Positions 51,620 through 61,469 of a stretch of 64,000 nt of DNA are shown here, piece by piece. Source of the DNA: Leptospiraceae bacterium (lineage in GTDB: Bacteria > Spirochaetota > Leptospiria > Leptospirales > Leptonemataceae); assembly GCA_026418015.1 (NCBI GenBank), contig JAOACE010000016.1:1-64000 (forward strand), written 5' to 3'. Made by a program: the position numbers and the translations under genes. Position 1 is the stretch's first letter. The number at the start of each line of letters is the position of its first letter. Below the pieces are notes generated by a model. It was given only the letters and a program-made list of their open reading frames with translations. It did not search any database and was not told the origin of the DNA.

Positions 51620-52810
51620 ATGATTGTTCTAAAAGAAAAGGATTTTAAAGTCCCTTTAAAGATTTGGACAAGTTTAGAAGATATCGAGGAAGAAGCCAAA
51701 AAACAACTCTACAACATTGCAAAGTTGCCATGGGTATTCCATCATGTAAGTGTAATGCCCGATGTTCATTTTGGAAAAGGTGCCACTGTTGGTTCTGTGA
51801 TTGCAACAAAAAATGCTATTAGTCCCGCAGCTGTTGGTGTAGACATAGGTTGTGGAATGGCTGCGGTTAAAACCAATGTTAAAGCAAAGGATTTACCCGA
51901 TTCTCTTCGAGATATTCGGTTAGCATTAGAAGAAGCAATTCCCGTAGGATTTGATGAGCATAAAAAAGCTGTCTATTATAAATTTTTACCAAAGGATTTA
52001 CTTCAAGAAGCTTCGGAACTTTTTAAAAATTTTTATCGGTTAACAGAAAAGGTTCATTCATTAAAGAGCAAAGCAGAAAGACAAATTGGAACGTTAGGTG
52101 GTGGTAATCATTTTATTGAGTTATGTTTAGACACAGAAGAAAATGTTTGGTTAATGCTTCATTCTGGTTCGCGAAACATTGGAAACGAGTTAGCAAAATA
52201 TCATATTGAACGTGCAAAAAAATTAGCTCATAATAAAGATTTACCCGATCCCGATCTTGCAGTATATTTAGACGGAACCAAAGAGATGGAAGAATATAAA
52301 CACGATTTATATTGGGCTCAAAGATATGCTTATATGAATCGATTTGTTATGCTAGAAATCTACAAGCATGTTTTACAACAATTTTTGCCTCATCTACAAG
52401 AAGTAGAAAAAGTGATTTGTCATCATAACTATGTTGCAGAGGAATATCATTTCGGAGAAAAGGTCTATGTAACGCGAAAAGGAGCTATTCGCGCAGGTAA
52501 AGGAGAGATGGGAATTATTCCAGGTTCTATGGGGGCAAAAAGTTATATTGTTAGAGGATTGGGAAACCCAGAATCTTACGAAAGTGCTTCGCATGGTGCA
52601 GGAAGAAGAATGAGTCGAAATCAAGCTAAAAAAATGTTTACAGAAAAAGATTTAATTTTACAAACACAAGGAGTAGAGTGTAGAAAAGATAAAGGTGTAT
52701 TAGACGAAATTCCCGCAGCATATAAAGATATCGATAAAGTAATGGAACAACAAAAAGATTTAGTAGAAATTGTTTATGTTTTAAAACAAATCTTGTGCGT
52801 TAAAGGATAA
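51620..52810 (+). CDS. rtcB: RtcB-family RNA-splicing ligase
   Basis: Joins RNA 3'-phosphate to 5'-OH ends using GTP and manganese. The 396 residues contain the metal-binding GVDIGCGMAAVKT near 78, QIGTLGGGNHFIELC near 170, HSGSRNIGN, HHNYVAEE and the guanylylation-region GSMGAKSYIVRG then SHGAGRRMSR. ATG 51620 matches the family start; the upstream frame overlaps the GGDEF-EAL gene. No archease or RtcA gene is nearby, suggesting repair or a stand-alone role. Confidence 0.95.
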   Translation: MIVLKEKDFKVPLKIWTSLEDIEEEAKKQLYNIAKLPWVFHHVSVMPDVHFGKGATVGSVIATKNAISPAAVGVDIGCGMAAVKTNVKAKDLPDSLRDIRLALEEAIPVGFDEHKKAVYYKFLPKDLLQEASELFKNFYRLTEKVHSLKSKAERQIGTLGGGNHFIELCLDTEENVWLMLHSGSRNIGNELAKYHIERAKKLAHNKDLPDPDLAVYLDGTKEMEEYKHDLYWAQRYAYMNRFVMLEIYKHVLQQFLPHLQEVEKVICHHNYVAEEYHFGEKVYVTRKGAIRAGKGEMGIIPGSMGAKSYIVRGLGNPESYESASHGAGRRMSRNQAKKMFTEKDLILQTQGVECRKDKGVLDEIPAAYKDIDKVMEQQKDLVEIVYVLKQILCVKG

Positions 52811-53464
52811 TTACGGATATAATCTATATCGCTTCCAATCCGTAGATTGAAGAGAATCTCTTTTATACATTAAGCGATCATGAAAGCGAGCTGGGCGACC
52901 TTGCCAAAATTCGAATTGCAAAGGAATCAAAACATATCCACCCCAGGATTCTGGCTTAGGTACTTTTTTGTTTCTATATTCTTCTAATAGTTGATTAAAT
53001 TTATTTTCTACTTCTTCTCGATTTGTTATGATTTCGCTTTGTTTGGAAAGATATGCTGCAACTTGACTTTCGTAAGGTCTTTGATAAAAATATTCTTCTG
53101 CATATTTAGAAGGAAGTCTTTCTACAATTCCAAAAATACGAACTTGACGAACGGATTGATGCCAAAAAAAGACTAACGTAGCTTTGGGATTATGCAACAA
53201 ATCCTTCCCTTTTTTACTCTGATAGTTTGTATAAAAAACAAATCCTTGCTCATTGACTTCTTTTAATAACATAATTCTTGCATCGGGATTCTGATTTTCG
53301 TCTACTGTTGCAACAGTCATTGCATTGGGATCTATTTCTTCTTTTAATGCTTGATCAAACCAACGTTTGAATAATTCAAAAGGATTTTCCCCTGCTTCTT
53401 CTTCTAATAATCGTGGTCCTTCGTATTCTCTTCGAATGTTTGCTATGTCCAATTTTTTATCCAT
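52811..53464 (-). CDS. pdxH: Pyridoxamine 5'-phosphate oxidase
   Basis: FMN-dependent last step to pyridoxal phosphate. Of 217 residues, IRREYEGPRLLEEEAGENPF, DARIMLLKEVNEQGFVFYTN and the C-terminal WQGRPARFHDRLMY are canonical. It follows the patatin-like gene on the same strand after 32 bp and abuts rtcB tail to tail, the last base of one stop codon next to that of the other. Confidence 0.97.
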   Translation of the reverse strand: MDKKLDIANIRREYEGPRLLEEEAGENPFELFKRWFDQALKEEIDPNAMTVATVDENQNPDARIMLLKEVNEQGFVFYTNYQSKKGKDLLHNPKATLVFFWHQSVRQVRIFGIVERLPSKYAEEYFYQRPYESQVAAYLSKQSEIITNREEVENKFNQLLEEYRNKKVPKPESWGGYVLIPLQFEFWQGRPARFHDRLMYKRDSLQSTDWKRYRLYP

Positions 53465-53496
53465 AAGTATTCAATTACGAAAAAAATCTGTTATAA

Positions 53497-55410
53497 TCAT
53501 GATTCAAGAAAAATTTCTTTTAATTTTGGAAGTTTCTCTAATGCTTCTATTCTTCCCTTTTCGATGATTTGATCTCTAAAATGAAAGTCGAACAAACCAA
53601 ATTCTGTTATGTCTGGTTGCAAAATATAATCAAAAAATTGAAGTTGGTATTTAAGCAACTCTCTTCCCTGGATAGAAACAGAACGGTTAATAATATTTAA
53701 AATCGGTGGTAGAGAAAAGTATTCATATACACCTTTTAAACCTTTTTCTTTTTCGATCTCTGTTTGCGAAGATATAGGATCAACTAGTGGAGTTACATTA
53801 ATTCCTAAGATTTTATTATAGCCCTTTTCTTTAAGAAATTCGCCGGGTAAATTGTTGATAACACTGCCGTCAATTAAAACATATTCCCCAAATTTGATGG
53901 GCGGATATATACCGGGTAAACTTACGCTACAACGAAGAGCAAAATCGATAAAGCCGCGATCAAAAACAATCATTTTACCTGTTACCAAATCGGTAGCTGT
54001 GCAGTAAAAAGGAATATCTAATTCTTCTATTCTTAAATCTTTAAAAACGTTATGCAGCAAAGTATTGAGTTTTTTCCCTTTAAAGAAGCTTACAGTTGGT
54101 ATATTTTTATCGAGAATCACTTCGCTTCTTGGTAGATATTTTTCTATCATTTTACGAATATCATTTGCTGATGCCCCCATAGCATACAGAGCACCAATTA
54201 CAGCTCCCATCGAAGAACCAATAATTGCATCGAATTCTATCTGTTCAGTTTCTAAGACTTCTAAACAGCCTACATGTGCAAATGCTCTTGCTCCACCACC
54301 ACCTAATGTTAAACCGCGAGAGCGATTTAATAAAATTCGTACAAGTCTACGCAAACTTTGATTTTCTTGTGGTTCTAGTTCTTCTTCTACAAAGGTTTTT
54401 ATGTAATACGTATTGTTTTTATCTGCTTCTTCGAATGGTGTTTTTTCTTTTATAGATTTTTCGTAAACAAAGATCATTTTATTTTGGTGATCAAGAAAAT
54501 CCATCTGACGGAATTGTTCTAAGTATAATTCCTTGATGGCAATACTTGTTGCTCCATATCTTTCGAAAAATAGAATATTATCACAAGTTTTTAAGATTAC
54601 TGGACTTATTGGAAAATCTATACTAGGTATTTCTACAAAAATTGCAGAAAAGAATCTTCTAAATATAGAAAGAAAATCAATCAATTTATTTTCGTTGAAT
54701 TCCATTTTTAAAAGCGAATAAGCATTAAGAAAATACACTTGTTTTTTTAACAATAATTCTTCGCAACAATCTATTATTGTATCTTCGTTCGATAAATATA
54801 GTTTTTCGAATAGCTTTTTATTTTCTTCGTCATTTTCTACTCCTTGGAGAAAATAAAAAACCATAACAGAATCGTGAATTTCTTTAAAAGTTGTATAAGC
54901 AAGTATACGGATCATCTTAAAATTTCTTAAAGGTAAATCTGGATAAATGCAGCTAAATATTTTTCCTATATGAGGGATTTCTTGGTTTCCTATACGTTGT
55001 CTAAATCGAGAGGAGAGTAATTTAATCACTTTTATCGCAATGTTGTGATCTTCTTCTAGAATTTGTAAGAATACATCGCCTGGAATATGAGCAATTTTAC
55101 ACTTTGTCATACATACTGCGGTAGAGGAGTGGGTTTCTCCTGCTAAAAAACTCACTTCTCCAAATATACTGCCTTTCCCATGGACAGAATATAATTCTTT
55201 TCTATCATTATTGTAATTAAAAAAGATACCTACCTCTCCAGAAATCACCAGATAAACATATTCTGCGAATTGATTTTTTTGGTATATGATTGTATTTTTG
55301 GGATATTCTTTAATGATAATTTTAGTGAGTAATCTTTGTATTTTTTTGTTTGATGTGTTTAGGTTTTCAAAAAGCGGATTTTTTTTGATAAAGCTTAGTA
55401 AATCTTTCAT
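53497..55410 (-). CDS. Patatin-like phospholipase/esterase with N-terminal cyclic-nucleotide-binding domain
   Basis: A protein of 637 residues resembling bacterial NTE-type esterases. A cNMP-binding fold (about 10-130) includes VISGEVGIFFNYN and HGKGSIFGEVSFLAGE. A middle helical region with no clear domain follows, then the patatin domain (about 365-560): GGGGARAFAHVG oxyanion segment, GSSMGAV with the nucleophile Ser, and DGSVINNLPG with the catalytic Asp. Likely a lipid hydrolase controlled by a bound nucleotide. The Arg usual in cAMP pockets is not obvious, so ligand uncertain. Divergent from purF with 50 bp between. Confidence 0.9.
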   Translation of the reverse strand: MKDLLSFIKKNPLFENLNTSNKKIQRLLTKIIIKEYPKNTIIYQKNQFAEYVYLVISGEVGIFFNYNNDRKELYSVHGKGSIFGEVSFLAGETHSSTAVCMTKCKIAHIPGDVFLQILEEDHNIAIKVIKLLSSRFRQRIGNQEIPHIGKIFSCIYPDLPLRNFKMIRILAYTTFKEIHDSVMVFYFLQGVENDEENKKLFEKLYLSNEDTIIDCCEELLLKKQVYFLNAYSLLKMEFNENKLIDFLSIFRRFFSAIFVEIPSIDFPISPVILKTCDNILFFERYGATSIAIKELYLEQFRQMDFLDHQNKMIFVYEKSIKEKTPFEEADKNNTYYIKTFVEEELEPQENQSLRRLVRILLNRSRGLTLGGGGARAFAHVGCLEVLETEQIEFDAIIGSSMGAVIGALYAMGASANDIRKMIEKYLPRSEVILDKNIPTVSFFKGKKLNTLLHNVFKDLRIEELDIPFYCTATDLVTGKMIVFDRGFIDFALRCSVSLPGIYPPIKFGEYVLIDGSVINNLPGEFLKEKGYNKILGINVTPLVDPISSQTEIEKEKGLKGVYEYFSLPPILNIINRSVSIQGRELLKYQLQFFDYILQPDITEFGLFDFHFRDQIIEKGRIEALEKLPKLKEIFLES

Positions 55411-55460
55411 ATTTATTACTTGCTTATTTCATCATAATGATTTTTTTGGAATTATAACCA

Positions 55461-56957
55461 ATGAAGCAAAAATTCCCCAAGTTTTCACTAAAAAAATTTC
55501 TTTGTGGTAATTCTTCAACTATAATTTCTTATTATCCAAAAGAAGAGTGTGGTATCTATGGAATTTATGGTGTAGAAGAAGCAGCAAACTTTACCTATTT
55601 AGGATTGTATGCACTACAACATAGAGGTCAAGAAAGTGCAGGGATAGTTTCTACGGATGGGGAACATCTATACAGATATGCTGGAATGGGTCAAGTAGCC
55701 CATGTTTTTGATGAACATAAAATTAAAATGCTCAGAGGGTTTGCTGCTATAGGACATAATCGATATTCTACAACAGGAGCATCGTTTTTAAGAAATGCTC
55801 AACCAATTAGAGTCGATTCTCGTTTGGGAAGTTTTGCGTTGGCTCATAATGGAAATATAACCAATGCTTGGGAACTAAGAAGAATTTTCGAAGAACAAGG
55901 TTCAATTTTTCAGACCACTGTGGATACAGAAATCATCTTTCATCTAATGGCAAAGAGCGAAAAAAATGATTTCTTAGAAGCGTTGATTTATGCTCTAAAA
56001 CGAATTCAAGGAGCATATTCCCTTTTGGTTTTAAACCGTTCTGAACTATATGCAGTAAGAGATCCTTTTGGCTTTCGTCCCTTAGTGATGGGTAAACACA
56101 AATCAGGTGCAATTGTATTTGCATCCGAGACCTGTGCTTTTGATATTACTGATGTAGAATATATAAGAGATATTGAACCAGGAGAAATTGTAAAAGTTTC
56201 CAAAAAAGGAATAGAATCTTTTTTCCCCTTCCCACAATCAAAACGTCAAGCATTATGTATTTTCGAAAATATTTATTTTTCGCGACCAGATTCTTATATT
56301 TTTAATCGTTCTGTATTCGAAGTTCGAAAAAATCTTGGAAAGTACTTAGCAATAGAACATCCAGCAGAAGCTGATGTTGTAATTGGTGTTCCTGATTCTT
56401 CTATTGTTGCAGCCTTAGGTTATGCAGAACAAAGTGGTATTCCTTACACGACTGGATTAATTCGATCTCATTATATTGGTAGAACATTTATAGAACCAGA
56501 ACAAAAAATTCGCGATTTTGGTGCAAAAATTAAATATAATGTGGTAAGAAGTGCAGTAAAAGATAAGCGAGTTGTTGTTGTGGACGATTCTATCATGCGT
56601 GGAACAACTTCTAAAAAATTGATTAAAATGATCCGTAGAGCAGGTGCAAAAGAAATTCATCTAAGGATTAGTGCACCTCCTACAAAATATCCGTGTTTTT
56701 ATGGAATTGATATACCAACAAGACATGAACTTATTGCATCAAGTCATACCATCGAAGAAATCCAAAAATATTTAAGAGTAGATTCCTTAGGATATCTAAG
56801 TATAGAAAATGCTCTAAAAGCAATGGAAGTTTCTAATGTTAAATCTCAATGGTGTAATGCTTGTTTTTCTGGGGATTATCCACTGCCATTCGACGAAAAA
56901 GATTATAACAACCAAAAAAGTCTTTTTGCCGAATACATGATAGAAGAAATGCGTTAA
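55461..56957 (+). CDS. purF: Amidophosphoribosyltransferase
   Basis: First step of purine synthesis, PRPP to phosphoribosylamine. Of 498 residues, the Ntn glutaminase begins at the Cys of ECGIYGIYG after a 29-residue leader, which is presumably removed to free the Cys as in other PurF proenzymes. HRGQESAG and GHNRYSTTG follow. The PRPP loop VVVVDDSIMRGTT is in the second half. Shares its promoter region with the patatin gene. Overlaps the Fur-family gene by four bases tail to tail. Confidence 0.97.
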   Translation: MKQKFPKFSLKKFLCGNSSTIISYYPKEECGIYGIYGVEEAANFTYLGLYALQHRGQESAGIVSTDGEHLYRYAGMGQVAHVFDEHKIKMLRGFAAIGHNRYSTTGASFLRNAQPIRVDSRLGSFALAHNGNITNAWELRRIFEEQGSIFQTTVDTEIIFHLMAKSEKNDFLEALIYALKRIQGAYSLLVLNRSELYAVRDPFGFRPLVMGKHKSGAIVFASETCAFDITDVEYIRDIEPGEIVKVSKKGIESFFPFPQSKRQALCIFENIYFSRPDSYIFNRSVFEVRKNLGKYLAIEHPAEADVVIGVPDSSIVAALGYAEQSGIPYTTGLIRSHYIGRTFIEPEQKIRDFGAKIKYNVVRSAVKDKRVVVVDDSIMRGTTSKKLIKMIRRAGAKEIHLRISAPPTKYPCFYGIDIPTRHELIASSHTIEEIQKYLRVDSLGYLSIENALKAMEVSNVKSQWCNACFSGDYPLPFDEKDYNNQKSLFAEYMIEEMR

Positions 56958-57481
56958 TTTCTTTCTCTTAATGCTTCGTTATTTGAAGATCCTATTTCAG
57001 CAATGTTGGATTTTAACCTTCCTTTTATCAATATATTGATTTCTTCTACTTCTATGTTTCCTAATTCTTTTTTATTAAGTTCTGGTGCTGGAATGAGGCA
57101 TGCAGGTATATCGTAAATTTTCCCAGTCTCTAAATCTAAGAAATGGTGATGATTGGTTGTATTAGAATCGTAATAGATCCTATCAGAAGAAAAAATTAAT
57201 TCTTTTACAACATTCTTTTCTACAAATAAACGAAGGGTATTATAAACCGTTGCTTGACTAACCTTTTCGTATTCTTTGTTTAAGTGATTTAATATTTCTT
57301 CTGCAGAAATGTGTTGTGGTTTTTGGTAGATAAAATGTGCTATTTCTATTCTTTGGCTAGTAGGATGAATCCCTTTTTCGCGAAGCAATTCTGCTACTTC
57401 TCTTTTACTTAATTTATATTTCATGTTGTTTTTTTTGTGCACTATTTCTTGTAATTTTCTTTCTACCGTTTGCTTGTTCAT
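56954..57481 (-). CDS. Fur-family regulator, PerR/Fur-like, lacking the CxxC zinc sites
   Basis: A DNA-binding metalloregulator of 175 residues. The HTH region is GIHPTSQRIEIAHFIY and KVSQATVYNTLRLFVEKN; the regulatory site begins with NHHHFLDLETGKIYD. Only one Cys is found in that half (IPACLIPA), so the structural zinc site of four Cys is missing. ATG 57481 follows AAAGG at good spacing and is preferred to an upstream ATG at 57523. A 30-residue C-terminal tail is longer than usual. Metal and targets unknown; a palindrome lies upstream (57653-57675). Confidence 0.82.
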   Translation of the reverse strand: MNKQTVERKLQEIVHKKNNMKYKLSKREVAELLREKGIHPTSQRIEIAHFIYQKPQHISAEEILNHLNKEYEKVSQATVYNTLRLFVEKNVVKELIFSSDRIYYDSNTTNHHHFLDLETGKIYDIPACLIPAPELNKKELGNIEVEEINILIKGRLKSNIAEIGSSNNEALRERN

Positions 57482-57652
57482 TTTTTTATACCTTTGCAAT
57501 ATTTTGTATGTATAAAATATCAAATTAAAATTATTCTAATTTTAGGAAAATAAAAAATTTAAAATAGTCAATATTTACATTGCAAAATTTTATCAATACA
57601 TATTCAATACTATAAAAAAATGAACATAGATTTAAAATAAACAAAATATTAT

Positions 57653-57675
57653 TGACAATTATATATGAATTGTCA
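57653..57675. promoter_or_regulatory. Inverted repeat TGACAATT-N7-AATTGTCA upstream of the phosphatase gene
   Basis: A perfect 8+8 inverted repeat with a seven-base A/T spacer, ending 11 bp before the next gene's ATG. Its left arm contains TTGACA (57652-57657), and TTTAAT at 57676-57681 is 18 bp further, so it may overlap a promoter whose transcript starts at or just before ATG 57687. It lies in the gap between the Fur-family gene and the phosphatase gene and is a good candidate operator for the Fur-family protein, though the motif is not a textbook Fur box. Confidence 0.5.
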
Positions 57676-57686
57676 TTTAATTTGAT

Positions 57687-60086
57687 ATGAGTCATTCGGA
57701 GATAAAGGTTCAAGTTTTTAGTAAAAAGTTTATTCCTTATCCTCTAAAAGTAGCATTAATTTTTAGTATTATCACTGTCATAATTTCTACGGGAATATTA
57801 TATTATTTTTATAGCTTTTCCAAAAAAAACATTCTACACTCTTTACAGAATAGAATTGCTGATGTTGGAAAGACGGGAATGCATCTATTTAAAGAAAAGG
57901 ATTATCAATATTTAATTCGACTTAAAAAAGAATTAAACCAAAAATTAGAAAATATTTATAAAAAAAATCCATCAATTTTAGACGAAATAAAAAAGGTAGA
58001 ACCAGGCGATACTTATGATATTCTATCAGAAGAAGAAAACGAAGAATTTTACCAGAGAGAAGAATCTCAAAACATTGTTCAAATTCTGCGAAAAATAAAG
58101 GCTGGAACATTGCCCCAGTTGGAACTTCAAAACTCTTATTCTATCAAATTTTATCAAGATAGCAATAAACCTTTTTTACGGTTTGTATATATTTTGGCAG
58201 AAATCGATCTTTTTAAAGATCGGGATTTTGTAATGTTTTTGATGGATTCGGATATGGAGAAAATAGATGCAAACAATAATGGTAAGATTGAACCAGACGA
58301 AGAACCATCAACCATTGGTCAAATGTGGAATGTAAAAAAATTAATATTCTTACAAAAAGCATTTAAAGAACAACAGCTCCAATGCGAAAGCGAATTTTAC
58401 GAAGATCAATGGGGTAGGTGGCTTTCTTGTTATGTACCCATTTTTGATTATCAAAAACAATTTATCGGTGTATTGGGCTTAGATTTGGATGTTAATTCAC
58501 AATACAATCAATTAAGTTCATTAAGGAATTTATTGATCATTCTATTGATTATACTAGTGTTTGGTATTTTTATCTTAACTTATCTTTCTGCATCGTTATT
58601 CTTAAAACCTATTATAAGTTTATCGAACGCGAGTAAAGAAGTAGCTAACAAAAATTATAACGTAAGGTTAAACATTCCCAGCAACGATGAGGTAGGAATT
58701 CTAACAGAAAACTTTAACAATATGGTAAAAGAAATCAAACATTATACAGAACATTTGGAAGAATTAGTAAAACAAAGAACATTAGAATTAGAAAATAGCT
58801 TAAAGCAAGTTCAAGAATTAAAACTTAAGCAAGATGCAGATTATTTTTTAACGTCGCAATTATTAAAGCCTTTAAATGTTAACGAAGTAAAAGATGATGG
58901 TTTAGTAAAAGTAGAAATGAAGATAGACTATTACAAAAAATTTCAGTTTCGTCACTGGAATTCGGAAATTGGAGGCGACTTTTGTTATGCCCATAAAATT
59001 ACTCTTAGAGAAAAAGATTACATCTTTTGCGCGAATGCCGATGCAATGGGGAAATCCATTCAAGGTGCTGGTGGTGCATTGGTCTTTGGTTCGGTTTTAG
59101 AAGCTATTGTAGAACGTACTCTCTACGAAGATTCTGTAAAACAGCAATTCCCTGAAGTTTGGTTAAAAAATAGTTTTATAGAATTGCATAAGGTTTTCGA
59201 AAGCTTTGATGGTACAATGCTAGTTTCTTGTATCTTGTTATTGTTAGACGAAAGGGAAGGATGTGTTTACCATATAAATGTAGAACATCCTAATTTGGTT
59301 TTGATGAGTGGTGATATTGTAAAATTTATTGTGCCAAGAAAAGCATACATGAAGTTAGGTGTAAGTAAAGAAGGCTTAATAGAAATCGATGTATTAAAAC
59401 TAAAAGAAGGCGATAAATTATTTTTAGGAAGTGATGGAAAAGACGATTTAGTTTTGGGGCAAGAAGATGGAGTTAGAATTGTAAACGAAGACGAGACATT
59501 ATTCTTAGATTTAGTAAAAGAAACAAATGGGGATTTAGAAATGATTTATCAAAACCTAAAAGAAAGGGCAGAACTTATGGATGATTTATCTTTGATTAGC
59601 ATAGAATACAGAGGGGATAAAGACTATTTAATGCAAAGTCGCTACATTCCCAAAGAAGATAAAATGTTATACGATAAAGCTGTTACTCTAATGGAAGAAG
59701 GTAAAAATCAAGAAAGTTATGCAATTTTATTAGATTTAAAAAATCGTTATGATCAAAATGGTATAGTAAGAAAAAGATTAGGATTTGTATCGTTAAGGTT
59801 AGGAAAAATCAAGCAAGGAATCGAAGAATTAGAAATTGCAAGTGAGTTAATTCCTTGGGATTCCGATGTAATAAAAATTTTGTCCAAGTCTTATTTTAAA
59901 ATTAGAGATTTCGAAAAAGCTCGCGAATATGGAGAACTCTATTTATTAAGAGAAAGCGAAGACAAAGAAATGATCAAATATTTAATAGAAGTATATCAAC
60001 GCTTAAAAGAATCTTTTAGGGATAAGTACAAAGAAGTGGCAGACAAAAAAATCCATAAATATCAAAAATTGTTGAGTGTAGCATAA
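57687..60086 (+). CDS. Membrane SpoIIE-type phosphatase with HAMP and C-terminal TPR-like repeats
   Basis: A signalling protein of 799 residues. One span near 20-42, an extracellular region to about 275 containing an EF-hand-like acidic loop (DANNNGKIEPDEE, near 192-204), a second span to about 305, and HAMP (SASLFLKPIISLSNASKEVA). The PP2C/SpoIIE domain (about 410-655) has EIGGDFCYAHKI and DAMGKSIQGAGGAL metal-binding Asp residues. The C-terminal 120 residues resemble TPR helices (REYGELYLLRESEDK). No Shine-Dalgarno is visible; the proposed promoter leaves little leader. Related to Rsb-type partner switching. Confidence 0.88.
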   Translation: MSHSEIKVQVFSKKFIPYPLKVALIFSIITVIISTGILYYFYSFSKKNILHSLQNRIADVGKTGMHLFKEKDYQYLIRLKKELNQKLENIYKKNPSILDEIKKVEPGDTYDILSEEENEEFYQREESQNIVQILRKIKAGTLPQLELQNSYSIKFYQDSNKPFLRFVYILAEIDLFKDRDFVMFLMDSDMEKIDANNNGKIEPDEEPSTIGQMWNVKKLIFLQKAFKEQQLQCESEFYEDQWGRWLSCYVPIFDYQKQFIGVLGLDLDVNSQYNQLSSLRNLLIILLIILVFGIFILTYLSASLFLKPIISLSNASKEVANKNYNVRLNIPSNDEVGILTENFNNMVKEIKHYTEHLEELVKQRTLELENSLKQVQELKLKQDADYFLTSQLLKPLNVNEVKDDGLVKVEMKIDYYKKFQFRHWNSEIGGDFCYAHKITLREKDYIFCANADAMGKSIQGAGGALVFGSVLEAIVERTLYEDSVKQQFPEVWLKNSFIELHKVFESFDGTMLVSCILLLLDEREGCVYHINVEHPNLVLMSGDIVKFIVPRKAYMKLGVSKEGLIEIDVLKLKEGDKLFLGSDGKDDLVLGQEDGVRIVNEDETLFLDLVKETNGDLEMIYQNLKERAELMDDLSLISIEYRGDKDYLMQSRYIPKEDKMLYDKAVTLMEEGKNQESYAILLDLKNRYDQNGIVRKRLGFVSLRLGKIKQGIEELEIASELIPWDSDVIKILSKSYFKIRDFEKAREYGELYLLRESEDKEMIKYLIEVYQRLKESFRDKYKEVADKKIHKYQKLLSVA

Positions 60087-60186
60087 ATATTGAATATAGT
60101 TCAATTAAAAATTATTTATAAAATATATTTAATAATAACATAATAAAGTTTCTTGACTCTATATTTTAATTTAATGTATTGGAATT

Positions 60187-61410
60187 ATGTCTGGTGAAAA
60201 AATTCGCATACAAAACGGAAAATTGATTGTTCCTGATCAACCCATCATTCCTTTTATCGAGGGAGATGGAACTGGTCCAGATATTTGGGCTGCTTCGGTT
60301 CGTGTAATTGATGCTGCGGTACAAAAAGCATATAATGGAAAAAGAAAAATTATATGGAAAGAAGTATATGCTGGCGAAAAGGCATTTAATAAGTTTAATC
60401 AATGGTTACCCCAAGAAACATTAGATGTATTTCGCGAATATCTGGTAGGTATTAAAGGTCCACTAACAACTCCCGTAGGTGGTGGTATTCGTTCTTTGAA
60501 TGTTGCTCTAAGGCAGGAGCTCGATTTATATGTATGTTTAAGACCTGTTAGATGGTTTAAAGGTGTACCAAGCCCAGTAAAACATCCAGAATTAGTGGAT
60601 ATGGTAATCTTTAGAGAAAATACAGAAGATATTTATGCTGGGATTGAATTCAAAGCTGGAACAGAAGAAAACAAAAAATTTCTTGAATTGTTCAAAACCC
60701 ATTTCCCTGAATACTATAAAAAAATTCGCTTCCCTAATACATCAGGAATTGGAATTAAACCAGTAAGTAAAGAAGGTTCTACTCGATTAATACGTGCAGC
60801 AATTGATTATGCAATCAAAAACAATCGAAAAAGTGTAACTTTTGTACACAAAGGAAATATAATGAAATTTACAGAAGGTGCATTCAGAGATTGGGGTTAT
60901 GAATTAGCAAAAGAAATGGGGTCTGTGGATTTAGATGGTGGTCCATGGCAAACATTAAAAAAAGATGGTAAAGAAATAGTGATAAAAGATGTAATTGCAG
61001 ACGCTTTCTTACAACAAATTTTAACAAGACCAGCAGAATACGATGTAATTGCAACTATGAACCTAAATGGTGATTATATTTCCGATGCGTTGGCTGCACA
61101 AGTTGGTGGTATTGGAATTGCACCAGGTGGTAACATCAATTACGAAACTGGTCATGCTATTTTCGAAGCAACACATGGAACTGCACCCAAATATGCTGGA
61201 TTAGATAAAGTAAACCCAGGTTCTGTAATTCTATCTGGCGAGATGATGTTAAGATATATGGGATGGACAGAAGCAGCAGATAAAATTATCGAAGCAATGG
61301 ATCGCACAATTTCTAAAAAAATTGTCACTTATGATTTTGCACGCTTAATGGAAGGTGCAAAAGAAGTAAAATGCTCTGAATTTGGTACGGCTTTAATCGA
61401 TAATATGTAA
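60187..61410 (+). CDS. icd: Isocitrate dehydrogenase (NADP)
   Basis: Oxidative decarboxylation of isocitrate to 2-oxoglutarate in the TCA cycle. The 407 residues include [17 protein letters not shown], the substrate loop near [31 protein letters not shown] and [25 protein letters not shown] (60153-60158) and TGTATT (60175-60180) are a weak promoter candidate. A strong hairpin follows the gene at 61421. Confidence 0.96.
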   Translation: MSGEKIRIQNGKLIVPDQPIIPFIEGDGTGPDIWAASVRVIDAAVQKAYNGKRKIIWKEVYAGEKAFNKFNQWLPQETLDVFREYLVGIKGPLTTPVGGGIRSLNVALRQELDLYVCLRPVRWFKGVPSPVKHPELVDMVIFRENTEDIYAGIEFKAGTEENKKFLELFKTHFPEYYKKIRFPNTSGIGIKPVSKEGSTRLIRAAIDYAIKNNRKSVTFVHKGNIMKFTEGAFRDWGYELAKEMGSVDLDGGPWQTLKKDGKEIVIKDVIADAFLQQILTRPAEYDVIATMNLNGDYISDALAAQVGGIGIAPGGNINYETGHAIFEATHGTAPKYAGLDKVNPGSVILSGEMMLRYMGWTEAADKIIEAMDRTISKKIVTYDFARLMEGAKEVKCSEFGTALIDNM

Positions 61411-61420
61411 AATATCTAAT

Positions 61421-61448
61421 GTGCATACTCAAACTAGGGAGTATGCAC
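61421..61448 (+). terminator. Hairpin after icd
   Basis: GTGCATACTC (61421-61430) pairs perfectly with GAGTATGCAC (61439-61448) across eight bases. It is followed by ATGGATTTTT, a modest U tract, so a terminator or mRNA stabiliser between icd and the DinB-like gene. The next ribosome site TAGGAG begins soon after. Confidence 0.6.
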
Positions 61449-61469
61449 ATGGATTTTTAGGAGAACTTT

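Noticed and set aside
54065-54455. Two plus-strand frames inside the patatin-like gene
   Set aside because: Opposite a well-supported coding region with catalytic motifs; no start signals or domains.
57653-57675. Textbook Fur or PerR box
   Set aside because: The arms and seven-base spacer do not match the 7-1-7 palindromes; kept only as a candidate operator.
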